Positions 44,054-55,789 are shown, counted from the stretch's first letter. The stretch is 64,000 nt of DNA from Russula earlei (GCA_025769875.1 JAGFNK010000060.1:1-64000); one strand, 5' to 3'. Notes: generated from the sequence alone by a model not told the origin. Numbers and translations are program-made.

Positions 44054-45589
44054 CAGTGGGTACAGTTGCTGAAATGTCATGCCTTCACATCACCCGCTCC
44101 CATTGTCCCTGCGGTTCCACATGTCCAGCATTGCCCATCATTACCTCGACGCCGCCCCACAGAAAGATCACCAGCCGCCACCATGATGTCGCCACAGGAG
44201 AAGTTGCCGATGCAAGCACCACACCACACCACTCCCCTTCCACTGCATCCCCATCCATACGTACAACCTCACCCACAAGCACTGCCATCACCTGCAGTGG
44301 CAAAGACCTCATCACCACACCCACAAGATGACAGCATGAGCAACATGCAAGTCACCCCCTCAGACGCTCACGCCTTTCCATAACACCATCGCCTACGCCC
44401 TTGCCTCTCGCCACCCCATTGCCTCAAATGACCATGCCTCAGCCTCTGCCATGACAGCAGCACCTGGATCAATGACAACAACAACAGCAGCAGCAGCAAT
44501 ATCAGCAACACAGCTGACGCCTGGCAACACCACATTGCAATGACACATTTGACACACAACGCAAGCACACTCCTCCCTCCTGCTTCCCTGCACTGTGCCC
44601 ACATTCCAATGCATGGCAACACCTCAGAACATGCACACCCCCCTTTGTGACAATGAGATCACACACATGCAAGGCCGAAGACTCACTGAAGAAGCTACAT
44701 GCACATGTACCCATGCCAATGCCTATTGCTGCCTCAATGCACACCTTGTGTCATCATTTCAATTTTGTCTCTTTCACTCTTCCCTCAGTCCTTGTCCAGC
44801 CCCATGAACTTAAATGTGCCCTTCTCGTGCGGTACAGTTGTAATAGTCATATCATATCATGGATGGATTCAGCTGTAGGGATAATGTAATATTATCATGC
44901 TTGGGGTTGGCACCCCAAAATGTGAACATCCAACAAGTGAACATCTAGCTACTGTACATGAGGTTCCACTGTCCAAGTTTCAAGACAATCCATTGAGAAA
45001 TGGTTGAGACATGGCAGTACGAAATTTTGCATGCAGCTCGGCACCCAAAAATTGAAACTTCAAAAACTGAATATTAGGCTCCCATATTTTTGCTGCACCT
45101 AGATACAGTATATAAGGTCCCACTGTCCCATGTTTCAAGGCAATCTATTGAGAGACGGTTGAGATATGGCAGATCGAAATTTTGAACTCACATCACACCC
45201 AAAAACTGAAACTTCAAAAACTAAGAATCAGACCCCAACTCTTGGGCTGCACCTAGATACAGTACATGGGATCCCACTGTCGAAGTTTCAAGTCAATTGG
45301 TTCAGAAACAGTTGAGATATGGCAGTTCAAAGTTTTGCACTCATGTCACCACCCAAAAATCAACATTTCAAGAAAAACTAAGTATTAGGCTCCCATATTT
45401 TAGCTGCACCTAGATACAACATATAAGGTTCTACTGTCAAAGTTTCAAGGCAATCTGTTGAGAAACTGTTGAGATATATAATAAGCATGTTTAGTCAGCT
45501 AAGTTTTTTCCAGATTTTCCTGATGACTATCTCACAGGCACACACAAATCAGCACCCGTTGGAATGGCTTATCACACATTTTGAGCTAT

Positions 45590-46070
45590 GAGTTTACCAC
45601 ATTTGCCGCAATCAGTTTTCACTACGCTTTGGCCTCCCCTTGGCGCCCGAGAGAGATTTGGATCAGATTGGAAATTGTCGTCAACGCCCAGGTCGGAAGT
45701 TGCCATCCAAATCGAATTCCGGGACGCTCCCATTACTTTTAGAAGAACTCTCTGGGAAGGCCAAATGGCCTTGCTGAAGTACGGGGTCACGAGTATGCAT
45801 GAAGGTCAAGTTGACGTGCTTTTTGCCACCAAGTAAGCAACGTCGATTCCCTGGAGTGCTTGTAGCGTGGAGCGATCGGAGGTGCATAGGGTAAAGGATG
45901 TCTCCCTCCCTGTGTAATATTGAGGATGCCAAGAACGAGGACTTGGAGGGCGTGTTCGTCGTCGTCTCAAATGTAACTAAAACGTGCAGGTATCAAGTTT
46001 ACAGGCTCCCACAACCCCTCTAAAGGCGCACCTTCAAGTTCACTTGGCACTGCGCGGGAATCTGGTCTTG
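45590..46070 (+). repeat. Segmental duplication D, copy 1
   Basis: About 480 bp matching 50690-51180 in the same orientation, e.g. TCGATTCCCTGGAGTGCTTG, GTGGAGCGATCGGAGGTGCA and CACTTGGCACTGCGCGGGAA. In copy 2 this DNA is the 3' flank and last codons of VPS25; here it ends against a gag relic. Copy 1 thus carries about nine VPS25-derived codons out of context. Confidence 0.7.
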
Positions 46071-47430
46071 GCGAGCTGAGCCTTTTGATGGAATTGGGCG
46101 CGAAACCCGACCAAAAATTGGTCCAAACCCAAGGGATATCGTCTGCAGCGTCAATCCCGTCGATCCGACCATTCATCCACATTGGGGTCTGAATGAGCGT
46201 GAGGGCGAGGCCTACATACATGCACGTAAGAGGAGTCCATGCCGGGTACGTGGTTGATCCGAATGTAGTTCCGCATCTGGTGAATGAATGGGTCAGATTT
46301 CGCACGATCTCCGTTAAAGACGGCGGGGAGTGGTGCAATGACTTTGACGTCTTGCGGGTTGGGTTGAGCCCGGAGCTTGCTGCCCCGCGGGAGGTCCTTG
46401 TGGTCCTCCAGGCCTTTTGGTTGGTCCAGATCCTCCAGTGTTCCGACACATGACACGATTGAGACCTCCCAAACGATTGGAGATGGTGGGGCCAGCAACC
46501 ATTCAGGCTCAAGCGTCCGGGACCTGCGCAGCGGGGTTAGTAGTAGAAGTCATTGTGGTGCTGTTTGAGTGGTGGACATGGCACTTGTAACTGGGTTAGG
46601 TGGATGCTGGATTGTTAGTGTGTCGAGAGACGGGGTACGCGTGAATGGGGAGCTGGTGCCGAAGCTGTCACAAAAGGCTCTACTTGTGAATGTCGGATGT
46701 ATCGCAATGTCCTACACGTCGTCGTGCGTCGGGGCTTGATCGAGTAGGTCATTATCCAGGATATCCCACTCGTGGATATCGAGGCATTGAGCTCCTAGAT
46801 ACATTTGTTGTGGTCCAGTGCAATTTCGTACGACGGATGTGATCAAAGATTGTTTCCCATGATGGGTATGCGCGTAGGACACGTCCTAGGTCGCTCCCGG
46901 TGCTGCTGCTTCCAGCCAAAGTACCTTGAGGTTAAGGTTCGCCGTTCAGTGGTTTGATCTGAGCACTGTGTTTAATCTCCTAAAGTTAGCCGACCAATCG
47001 GTATTGCGCGAAAGTCGTAAAGGAAAAGGGTGACCGATACTTACCGACGTTCTAAGACGCAAGTGCAATGAGGGCACCGGACCGCTCCTGCTCCCGCTTG
47101 CTCTCGTCGTAGCATTACGAAGCGCCGCAGTCAGCGCCTCTATTTCTCGGCCTTTGTCGTCCAACTCGTCATGATACTCCTCTGCTAGACGGTGCTCGTT
47201 TTCGACCTCCCGCCGAAGAGTGGAACATGTCTCATGCGATGCTTCCATCCGTCTTTCATGGTCGGAGGCCCGATCTTGAAAACCGATGCCCTGGTCCAAT
47301 CTAAACCAAACTCTCTCCCAACGGTTTCCCAAACGACTTCCTGTAACGGCGTCAGGAAGACATGTGAGTTGTGAGACGCCGCGTGTGGAATGAATGGAGA
47401 ACACACTAAGCAACGGGGCATTGTTCATCT
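45967..47430 (-). pseudogene. Gypsy-type Gag relic
   Basis: Minus strand: a coiled-coil segment DHERRMEASHETCSTLRREV with ENEHRLAEEYHDELDDKGRE (47300-47110), then after degenerate sequence AVFNGDRAKSDPFIHQMRNY and IRINHVPGMDSSYV (46330-46220), then in another frame LALTLIQTP and DGIDAADDIPWVWTNFW (46210-46100). This is the Gag of a basidiomycete Gypsy family different from G1. Frameshifts separate the pieces. No pol or LTR was found with it. Confidence 0.65.
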
Positions 47431-48213
47431 GCGCCTGTCCGAGGGACTCGCGGGTGTGAGGCGTTGAATTCGAGGAAGAGGACGACTGGAACCGGTCCGC
47501 GTGAGAGAGGGCGTACGCATGCGAGGCCTTCGGAACGACACATCTCGCATCCTGTCGAAAAGACTGGACTGTAAACTATGGGTTGGTTGAGGGGCTTTGA
47601 CAAGTCAGAGGACATTGCACACCTTGCGCTCCGACCTGAGACTGACAGAGTAGCTGTGTTTGTTTTGAATGTCCATCGTCGGCCTGTCCTCCAACGGAAA
47701 GCTCCAACGGAAAGGGGGGACCGCCGGCGCTGGGAGGCCGCAAAGCCTCCTCAAGCGACATGTTATCTCCATGCCGTCCTCACCGACTTCAACACCGTGA
47801 GCAGACAGCCGCGAGCGGTCGGACAAGCTCCCGGTCGAGGGAGAACGCCAATCGGAACCGACTGGCACAGCTCGCGAGAGGCAAAGCGGGCTGAGCTAGA
47901 GGTGCTCGTGGCAAATGGTGTTGTGGTGCATGAGTCGATTGCAAAGGAGAGGCGGGTCGATGGCCCTCCTCCAAAGTGGTATTTTCGTTCAGAGTCGTTC
48001 GAATCCTCAAGCGCTGGAACCTCAGGAAGAGAGGACATGTCATGTTGTATGCGGCGCCATATTCTTGATGAAGTCTCGAGCTGAGGTATTATGTCCAAAG
48101 GCTCAACTACTAGCGTCAAGCTGTTCCTCCTCGCGCTCGTTGCAAAGTCACACATCAAACGAACACCAGCTCGATCAGGTGGTCGTGACAAAATGATGAA
48201 CAATGAACACATC
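47431..48213. other. Region without recognised gene
   Basis: A 168-codon plus frame (47578-48084) and a 149-codon minus frame (47763-48212) overlap. Neither has motifs I know; the minus frame is Ser/Thr/Pro-rich. It may be worn retroelement linker downstream of the gag relic and of the HNH gene. Confidence 0.3.
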
Positions 48214-49553
48214 TCAGAAGATGCCCAGATGATCCCTCCATTCCATCACTTTCTTTCGGCCCGCTTCCTGAGCTGCCCGCTCCTCCTGCTCTATTTCTCT
48301 CTCCCGGCGATCCGCAGCTTCTTCTGGGCTAATTCCATGTATGTACATTAAAACCGTATTGAGTTCATCCATGGCTTTCGCCAGATCACTCTCATTGGCA
48401 CAGATTGATGAAGCACCTGGGTTGCCATCTTCCCTCTTGGGAGGTGAAATATGTGCGTAATTTTTCTCGTGGTATTGTTTCATTATTTTGGGCACGCCAC
48501 CACTTACGCTGCGCCAGGATTTGTATGCAGCAACACCATAGACATAGTCGAGGATGAAGGTAGGGGGTAGCGCTTCTTTGCCTTGGAAGTGTGCATCGAC
48601 ATTTGCACCATGATCGAAGGCAACGCCAGGACGTACAGGTCCAATTTGGTGGTAGGCTTCCAACGTTATAGGGTCGTAATCCTTCGGCTCCTTCAAACGT
48701 TGAAGGGTGATGACAGGGCCCGAGAAACCTCGCTTGAATCTGTCTATGTGTTCAGGATCCAGCCCGTAATTTGGGGTCTAAGATTGATTAGAGCGGCACC
48801 TAAATATGAAGTAACAATGTTTCACACCTTTATCAAAGCAACATCCCCTTTACCAAGGGCCATATGCAGGTCCTTCCGCAGCAATATTCCATTCGTTATG
48901 TCATCAATCGATGATAATTCATCTTCATCTTCTGGAGAACGAAGTTCTCTCACTCTCGCAATGTACTGGAAAACAACGTCATCCGATGCTTATAGGAACT
49001 GACCACAAATCTTACTTCGTCGCCCTTGGACCTGGGAATTAGGTGTACTGCATCACAGTGCCCTTCGTCCGCTTCTGTAACAACACAGGCAGGTCCATCT
49101 CGTTCTATGATCTTCTTTCTGAAATCGCTGCTGCGTTGTGTCCGTGCAGTAACTGTGACTATGTCGTTCAGACCTTGAAAATCTACAAAGGCACAATCTC
49201 CTGGACAAGTCGAGACACTGTGAACAGCAATCTGAGACACAAAATGAAAGCTTACCCAAAGGTTTATAATAATACCCATGTTCCCCATCTGGAATTGCGG
49301 TCTTGTGGTAATCCACCTTGGGACCATCAGGTGTTTTGAAAAGATCACCACGGGCGCCACAGATGGCATACATAACGTATCGGATCCATGGAAATGGAAA
49401 GAGGGAAAGCCTCTCGATATCACTATGGGGTATTGAGAGAATGGAGAATGCCTCCATTTTAGAGCAGCATAGAAAGATCTCAACATTGGCCATGATGACC
49501 ATGAGAAGGAATTCAGAAAGACAGTCCCCATCATCCTTTACATAAGCGGACAT
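48214..49553 (-). CDS. HNH nuclease domain protein (expanded basidiomycete family)
   Basis: ATG 49553; an intron follows YYYKPLG (GTAAGC near 49258), another follows SKGDE (GTAAGA near 49016), a third starts GTGTGA near 48830; stop at 48214. The joined chain reads PHSDIERLSLFPFPWIRYVM, GDLFKTPDGPKVDYHKT, TVTARTQRSSDFRKKIIERD, CVVTEADEGHCDAVHLIPRS (HNH core, with the His of 'DAVHLIPRSKGD'), LSSIDDITNGILLRKDLHMA, DRFKRGFSGPVITLQRLKEP, PVRPGVAFDHGANVDAHFQG and a charged C-terminal helix, REREIEQEERAAQEAGRKKV. HNH proteins cut DNA using a His and metal-binding residues. The role of this large family is unknown. All exons splice in frame, so it may be functional, unlike its surroundings. Confidence 0.82.
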
Positions 49554-50089
49554 TCGAACTCAGATAAGCGGAGTTATATTTCTTGGATAGCACCTTCATC
49601 ACCATCCCAAAGGCGCGTGTTGATCAACCTCGAACAACATGACAAGTGAGTTGTAATAACCCCTGGCTGGTGTTGCTGTTTGTGCTGAGGTGCTGGACAC
49701 CGGGAAACCCAACTTGCCCAGGTACGACTTGGATTGTTGATTTCCTTCAATTCGAACTCTCTTCCTTTGTGGAGGCAGGTGGTCGTACATCTGATGGCAT
49801 TTACTCTATGCAATTTCATATACTTATTACTTGTCATACGTCAAGAAATTGATAACCGACTGCGATATCTCTTCGTGTCTGGAGTGCCGAAATGAGTTTA
49901 AAACCGACGACGTCAGGCGGTTATATATTACACAAAGTACCGGCGACAGTAGCTCCGCCGGAGGTCAGCAAGATGGCTTCATTCAGCAGGCGGAAGGCCT
50001 GCAAAGATCAATGCCAGATCACCAGCCTAGAGCGTGAAAGCTACGTTGCGACTATCCAGTGCAAGGAAGCCCAAGTACGGTCTTTCAAC
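49554..50089. other. Upstream region of the HNH gene, no other gene recognised
   Basis: Short frames only. A plus frame at 49960-50070 has SFSRRKACKDQCQITSLERE but no known domain. Confidence 0.35.
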
Positions 50090-50440
50090 CCTAACCCTCT
50101 GAGTTCCACAAGCAGCGTCTCGCACTCACATGTCTTCCTGACGCCGGTACAGGAAGTCGTTCGTTTGGGAAGCCGCGCGAGAGTTTTGGTTTACTTGCCG
50201 TATACATCGAGCTATTGGACCAGTGCAACGGCATTCAGGATCGGACCTCCGACCATGAGAGACGGATGGAAGCGTTCTACTCTTTGGCGGGAGGTCAAAA
50301 ACGAGCACCGTCTAGCAGAGGAGTGTCATGACGAGTCGGAGTACAAAGGCCGAATAGATAAGCTGACTGCGTTGCTTCGTGCTGCTAACGTTAACTTTAG
50401 GAGATTGAACACCGTGCTCAGACCAAAAAGATCTCATATC
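50090..50440 (+). pseudogene. Second copy of the Gag coiled-coil relic (inverted)
   Basis: SHVFLTPVQEVV, RTSDHERRMEAF and EVKNEHRLAEECHDESEYKG match the segment at 46970-47400 on the opposite strand. Frames are broken. With the D repeats, this shows that the 45.6-51.2 kb block was assembled from duplicated pieces around the HNH gene. Confidence 0.6.
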
Positions 50441-50689
50441 TCGAGAGACCGAAGCGGGTACAAATAGATTACAATTGGAAGAGGCATGTCGTTTACAACG
50501 ATTCGTTCAGCCCATGCCGCTCCAAACGCCTCAAGGTCAGTCAACCAATAAAACATTGATGTGCGTCTCGATGCCCCCTGAAGCCTGAAGGAAGTCCGCC
50601 GACGGGGATTGCTACCGACGGGCCCGATCACTTGCCATCGCCGACGACCCCACCCGAGCCCCAAGCGCACTTTCAGGAACGGCGGAGGA

Positions 50690-51180
50690 TGGGGCAATCT
50701 CACCACGCCAGCCTCCCCTCGGCGCTCGAGAGAGATTTGTGGATCAGATTGGAATTTGTCGTCAACGCGCCAGTCGGAAGTTGTCATCCACATCCAAGTC
50801 GAATTCCGGGATGCTCCCATTTCCTTTTCCTTGGAAAGACTCTCAAGGAAGGCCAAATTTATCTTGCCGAAGTACGGGTCACAAGTACGCATGAAGGGCA
50901 AGTTGGCGTGATTTTTTGCCACCAAGTAAGTAACGTCGATTCCCTGGAGCGCTTGTAGCGTGGAGCGATCGGAGATGCATAGGGTAAATGTAATATTGAG
51001 GATGCCAAGAACAAGACTTGGAGGGCGTGCTCGTCGTCGTCTCAAATGTAACCAAAAAAAATGGGTACGTGCAGGTATCCAGTTTACAGGCTAGAAATGC
51101 CCCTACGTGTACATGCATGCCCCACAACCCCTCTAACTATGCACCTTCAAGGTCACTTGGCACTGCGCGGGAAGAACCGA
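50690..51180 (+). repeat. Segmental duplication D, copy 2 (VPS25 3' flank)
   Basis: Matches 45590-46070. The last part, on the minus strand, is the VPS25 C-terminus (IRFFPRSAK). The remainder may include the end of a convergent gene: a plus frame reads VEFRDAPISFSLERLSRKAK in this copy and IEFRDAPITFRRTLWEGQMA in copy 1, too short to name. Confidence 0.65.
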
Positions 51181-51219
51181 ATGCCATCCCCGTCCGATAT
51201 ATTGATAAGCTGGGCACAG

Positions 51220-54123
51220 TTGCGTACTTTTAGCGGTGGTTAGATGATCAAAAATTACTATAAAAGGTGATTGGGTCGGCAAGATAATCGGGGCTTCAAT
51301 CACGCGTGTAAATGACACCAAAGTATTTTCTAAATCACTTATTTAATGACTTATTTATTATGTATCTTGAAAATAAATTACAATACAAATAAAGATTTTC
51401 TATTGTAAGGATCAGCAGAAGATGAGGCCGCTAGAATAGGCGGCGGTGCGAGTCCGAAGGGACATGGTGCAAGGGAGGCGGTGGCATCTGAGGGAGGGGG
51501 GTTCCGAGGGGGGTTCCGAGGGAGGGGGGTTTGAGACGGCGGTTCCCCGAGGGCACGCGTGCGCGCATTCGCGGCGGCAGATGTTGCATCGGGCTTGGCG
51601 CGCTTGCCCGACCGTTCGCCCCCGGCGTACGGATCATCGTGAACACGGCGGCGCTTTCCCTTAGCGACGCCGATGCTTTGCGCTGTAAGTCCCCGCGCGT
51701 CGGGGAGACTGGTCCGTTGTTTTGGGCCCCGTTTGACACCCATACGCTCGGCTGTCTCCGTCCACGTATGCTGATTGGGCGCAATTACCTCTTTATCGGG
51801 TAAGACCTTGAAACCTTGAATTATATTAATTGCGGCTGCCAAACTGTATTTGGCGGCCCGGGCGGCCTCGACGATCTCCGCTGATTGATTAGTATCCTCA
51901 AGCCTAGATGCGAGATCGCGTGATAACAATATGATCTCCTGTGAGAGAGATACTAGGCTCTCCCTTGGCCTGGTGGATGGGGATGGTGGGTCAGGGGATC
52001 TATTTGCATTCTCTGTGGGAGCTTTTTGGGTGCTCTCTTCAGGACAGAGGTGGGGAAAGTGGATGTAGATTGCTGCAATGTGTTTGCAGAATCTAATCCG
52101 TGGATAATCTGTGCAATCACAAGTCGACTTCATCAGATCGATTGAGTAAAACTCGCCGGACCGGGATTGTGAAGCGACGTGAAAGCAGATCTCATCGAAT
52201 TGCAAAATCGAATCTTGTGATATGCTCTCGGCGCGGGCGAAAAGTTTCCGACGCCTGTCAGCCGCCAGGTCCCGACCATCGAGCCCGACTTGCTGACGTT
52301 CGTGCCTGTTTTGGTAATACGGCACCATTCGATGCACTAGCACAAATAAGATTCGATCGATCCGCCGATTGCGCTTGCCATCGAGCCAGTGTGATTTGAG
52401 GACGTGATGATATCTAAAAAATGATTAAGTCATCTTATCTTTGGATCAGTTGGAACACATACGCTTCGATCAACATATTTGTGTCCCCTTCCTCAAAGAT
52501 ATGCCGATTTTTCCAGGAAAACCATGGACCACATATGGACCACAGGCATCCATTCACACCCAAGGTAGTTCACAAAACTTTGTGGGACCTGAGGATCAGT
52601 GGAGATCTCCTCCCAGATTTGCAGAAAGTCGGCCTGATCATCTGTATGTACCCATCTCTTGATCTTATCCCACAGATCAGGAAATTCGGTTGTATTGAAG
52701 TGTGATCGCATCGCGCGCAACACGTGCCATTTGCAAAGCCATATCCTGACTTCCCGGATAAGCAATCTTGAGGGCGGCAATCTGCGCGGCATCACGATCT
52801 GTCATAATAATAGACGGCCGGATAGCCGGACTGGCATCCCTGACCCAACGGACAAAAAAGGAAATTGTGTCCGTTGTTCCATTGGATGCCAGCATCCAGG
52901 CAACAGGCACACCTGTCCGGAAAAGGTAAGCGCGCTAAATTGACATTTAGTAAATATTACGCACCATGTCCCCAGTGATCCCGCGCGATCATGGTAAATA
53001 ATAAAAAGTCCGGATATTGAGTAATATTATGAGTTGCGTCAATACCGATGAAGCCGTTCCCGAGGCGGCGGAATGCCTCCATTTGGAAAGGGGTCTGGAT
53101 GCATAACACATATGCATCCTCCTGCAGATTTGACTGAGATGGGGCACTGTGCAGCCTATCTTTGTAAAATACATTTGTATTTTCATCTCTCAATCTGTCC
53201 AACCAGAGCCTGGTGGAGATGGCATCCTCTGGATGCAGCCTGATATTGTTATCTTCAATTTCCCGGGCCATGCGGCTCACATCCCGAAGCGAGATGAATC
53301 GGTCTCGGCTGCCATCGGGCGACGAATCCTGAATATCGCGTACCTTTCAATTCATTAGGTTAGCGATTAAAAATAAATTCAATGCACACTTACTATTTCC
53401 CGTGGATCAACCTTCCTTGACAACAAGGATCTAATTTTATCGCGCGCTACGCGTGACATTCGTGTGTAAGCGAGATTAGCAATTCCAATTTCATGGTCAT
53501 GCTCGCTTGCGTATTGTCCGAGAATGGTAGGCGCGTCCGCGTATGATTTGATGACTATTCGGCAACGGCAACCCGTCTTCTTGATCTCGGATCTCCGTGT
53601 GCGATCGGGGTGCTTCTTTACATAACGCGAAGCTCCTCCGGATAGTTGGCGGGAACAGACGAAAACTTTTTTTGTCCATCCCTGCCCATGCTCGGTGCTG
53701 GATGTAATCAATTCAATTGCATGAGCCAGTTCTTCTTGCCGGCGCCACGCGTCGAAATCGGCTGCTGTCGGCCATTCCATGGGGTATCCGCCATGCTCCC
53801 GGTCATAATTAAAATCTCCCCTCTTTCCAGAATTGGCAATGATCTTTGAAGGGGCATGCGTGAACTTTAAACGTTGTGTCGCGCAAGGGGCGCTCGGGCC
53901 GGAAGCGGCGGATGGAGCGGATGGGGCGGATGATGCGCCGGCCAATCGGAAACGGGATAACATTTGTTTTTGATTTGGTAGGGAAAAAGGTAAGTAGTTA
54001 TGCTACTGTTAACTCGCTTATATGTGTAATTTAACGCGTGATTGAACCCCCGATTCTCTTGCCGACCAATCGCCTTTTATGGCAATTCTTGATCATCCAA
54101 CCCACCGCTAAAAGTCAAAAGCT
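51220..54123 (-). mobile_element. MULE DNA transposon in VPS25
   Basis: Flanked by the 11-bp duplication GCTGGGCACAG (51209-51219, 54124-54134), the size expected for Mutator-like elements. Terminal inverted repeats of about 85 bp: left ACTTTTAGCGGTGGTTAGAT, GATTGGGTCGGCAAGATAAT, TTCAATCACGCGTG; right is the same set inverted near 54030-54115. Encodes one transposase on the minus strand. Confidence 0.92.
51378..53963 (-). pseudogene. MULE transposase with GCM1/FAR1-like zinc region, DDE core and SWIM finger
   Basis: Exons in order: an N-terminal Ala/Ser-rich start and DNA-binding zinc region (KKTGCRCRIVIKSYADAPT with SEHDHEIG; 53963-53379); catalytic core GNGFIGIDATHNITQYPDFL, GVPVAWMLASNGTTDTISFF, PSIIMTDRDAAQIAALKIAY and IWLCKWHVLRAMRSHF (53280-52700); FEEGDTNMLIEAY; and a SWIM zinc finger CDCTDYPRIRFCKHIAAIYI (about 52100), then a long basic Pro-rich tail to 51378. 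The order is that of MULE/FAR1-type transposases, which cut and paste DNA. Introns with GT-AG ends fit at about 53375, 52960 and 52460. Two likely 1-nt frameshifts (near 52765 and 52500) suggest the copy is dead unless they are sequence errors. Confidence 0.82.
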
Positions 54124-54849
54124 GCTGGGCACAGCCACTCTTGGCGAGGATCGCTATCGCCGAAACAGTGCCCCAGGGACCCCGAGAGCACAGACCGGTC
54201 GGGAGTGTCGGATATCTCGTAAAACGTCAGGATCGTGTTCAACTGTCCCGTTTTGGTCGCCTGCAGAGGGGACACGCGATGGATCCCCGAAAAGGTTTGT
54301 ATTGTATATTCGGCGGAGCACGAGGTGAAAGGGGGAAGGGTCCGCGTGAGTCACAAATGCATGACGTATGCTGGAGCAAAATGGAAGGGGTTTTGAGAGG
54401 AGAGGGGGAGGGGGGAGGAAGAAGTGACGGACACGGACCCACTTGTGGAGGACCTCGGCCCACTCCTCTGGCAGTCGCCAACGGAGCAAGGCGACGCGCG
54501 TCTGCCTCGCAGGCTCGTACGCCGCGAGGCTTTTGCCGACCATGGCATCGAGGATGTGAGAGAGCAGTTCCGGCTTCACTCTCCCTGTTCACGTTCATCT
54601 GTCATCATCACGAGGCGTCGGCGGGTTCGTTGTCCATCATCGTCAGTTTTCGGTCAGGGCCGCGTAAAAAGGGGGAAGGGGGGTCTCACAAAGAGGGACG
54701 ACGACCCACGATTGATCCTCGGATTCCTCAGCACCTCGTCCCACTCGCCACCGGCGGATACCTCCGCGTCCTCGACGCGCAGGACGAACAGGCCGTGGTG
54801 GCGGGTATAGGCCAGGAGCAGGGAGGACCTACTGTTTAAAAGTCCGGCA

Positions 54850-55290
54850 CATTTTTTTATTTTTTTATTTTATTTTTTCTGAATTTGTATTCTGCGGTGT
54901 GTACAACATGATACAGAGGCAGTCATGAGCGTAGTAAACGATGTATTGTGGTTAGGTGTTAGGGTGCTTGTTGTCCGCTAAGGTGGTATGACAGCGGTAG
55001 GGTGCAGTGTGTGGTGGTCTGGCTTATGCTAGTTGGGTTGTCTCTGCATTCCCTGGTTCTCCCTTATTCCTCCTGGGTCCCATGTTTCCCTCGGTTTAAG
55101 GCATGCTTTGGTTCCCATCAGAAAGGGAAGCATGCTCTTTGCTTGAAGTGGGTGGTCAAATAGTTGGGTTATATTCCATGGGTGTCCAGTCGCTGATAGA
55201 TATCTACGTCATGCATCTTGGTGGAGTGGGCATGCCAGGAGCATGTGCTCAACTGTTTGAAGAGGCTCACTGCATGGGCATCATCAGGAA
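54850..55290. other. No gene recognised
   Basis: Starts with a T-rich tract (54851-54881). The missing VPS25 first exon is not here. A plus frame at 55103-55300 has no known motif. Confidence 0.35.
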
Positions 55291-55296
55291 AAACAC

Positions 55297-55710
55297 ATAA
55301 ATATTTTTTAGCTTCATAAAGTCTTTATAGAGTCAAAAAAGTTGAGAAGTCAATGGTCACTTGGACTGACCCTAATTCTAGAAAGTTGTGACCCAAATAT
55401 CAACTATATAGCCAAGAAAGTTGAGAAAGCTGCATAAGTTCTGTAAAGTACTCCAAAGTCAGAAAGTCACAATCAGCCAGCCTTAGGGCTATCAACCAAT
55501 TTATGCTCTAATGGGGTTACTGCTAAAGTTGAGAGCCCTCCATCCAATGTTGGTCTGGGACATATCTGGGCCTTTAACAGACTTTACGAACTTTACTACT
55601 TTTTCTGGCTTTATGGAGGCTTGAATGGCACTTTACTACTTTATGAACTTTCAACTTTAGAAATACTCCCTATAAAGCTAAAAAGTCAAAAAAGTCATAA
55701 ATTTTCTTGT
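55297..55710. repeat. AT-rich element with imperfect inverted ends
   Basis: Left TTTTTTAGCTTCATAAAGTC and right GCTAAAAAGTCAAAAAAGTC are roughly mirrored, with many AAAGTC, AAAGTTGA and CTTTACTAC words between. It looks like a degenerate MITE; no target duplication was fixed. Confidence 0.4.
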
Positions 55711-55789
55711 GATTTTGCTGATGATGCGATCTGCATGGGTGTGTGTCTCGGGTGAAACTTTGAGTGTATCCCCCAGTGAACACATGTCC

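Larger units (their letters stand above)
41745..45478. repeat. 3.7-kb palindromic (foldback) element
   Basis: The left arm, about 41745-43430, is mirrored by the right arm, about 43785-45478; landmarks such as CTTGGGGTTGGCACCCC (42331/44905), TTGCCACTGCAGGTGATGGC (42925/44280) and GGGAAGTAGGATGTTCACAT (43360/43860) recur inverted. Arms are about 1.7 kb and highly similar, with scattered substitutions and small indels. The loop of about 350 bp carries a Nudix-like coding fragment. Arms contain four ~153-bp tandem units at their outer ends and an H-type triplet core inside. No clear flanking duplication was found. Confidence 0.8.
51153..54834 (-). pseudogene. VPS25: VPS25 (ESCRT-II), split by a MULE and 5'-truncated
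   Basis: Minus-strand exons: RSSLLLAYTRHHGLFVLRVE and DEVLRNPRINR (54831 to about 54700); MKPELLSHILDAMVGKSLAA, YEPARQTRVALLRWRLPEEW and AEVLHKW (54579-54440); ATKTGQLNTILTFYEISD (about 54270-54210); PGALFRR and, one frame on, AIAILAKSGCAQ (54180-54130). The MULE follows, and beyond it LINISDGDGIRFFPRSAK ends at 51153. These are the two winged-helix domains of Vps25, the ESCRT-II subunit that recruits Vps20 for cargo sorting into multivesicular bodies. The first exon (the PPF-type motif that binds Vps22/Vps36) was not found, and frameshifts lie near 54200 and 54165. A working copy presumably exists elsewhere. Confidence 0.82.

Noticed and set aside
42356..44889. Paired open frames in the palindrome arms as duplicated genes
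   Set aside because: The same peptides appear on opposite strands only because the arms are inverted copies; composition is low-complexity and no start, splice or domain support exists apart from the Nudix fragment.
54141..54839. 232-codon plus-strand open frame
   Set aside because: Antisense of the VPS25 exons, which carry clear winged-helix protein motifs on the minus strand.
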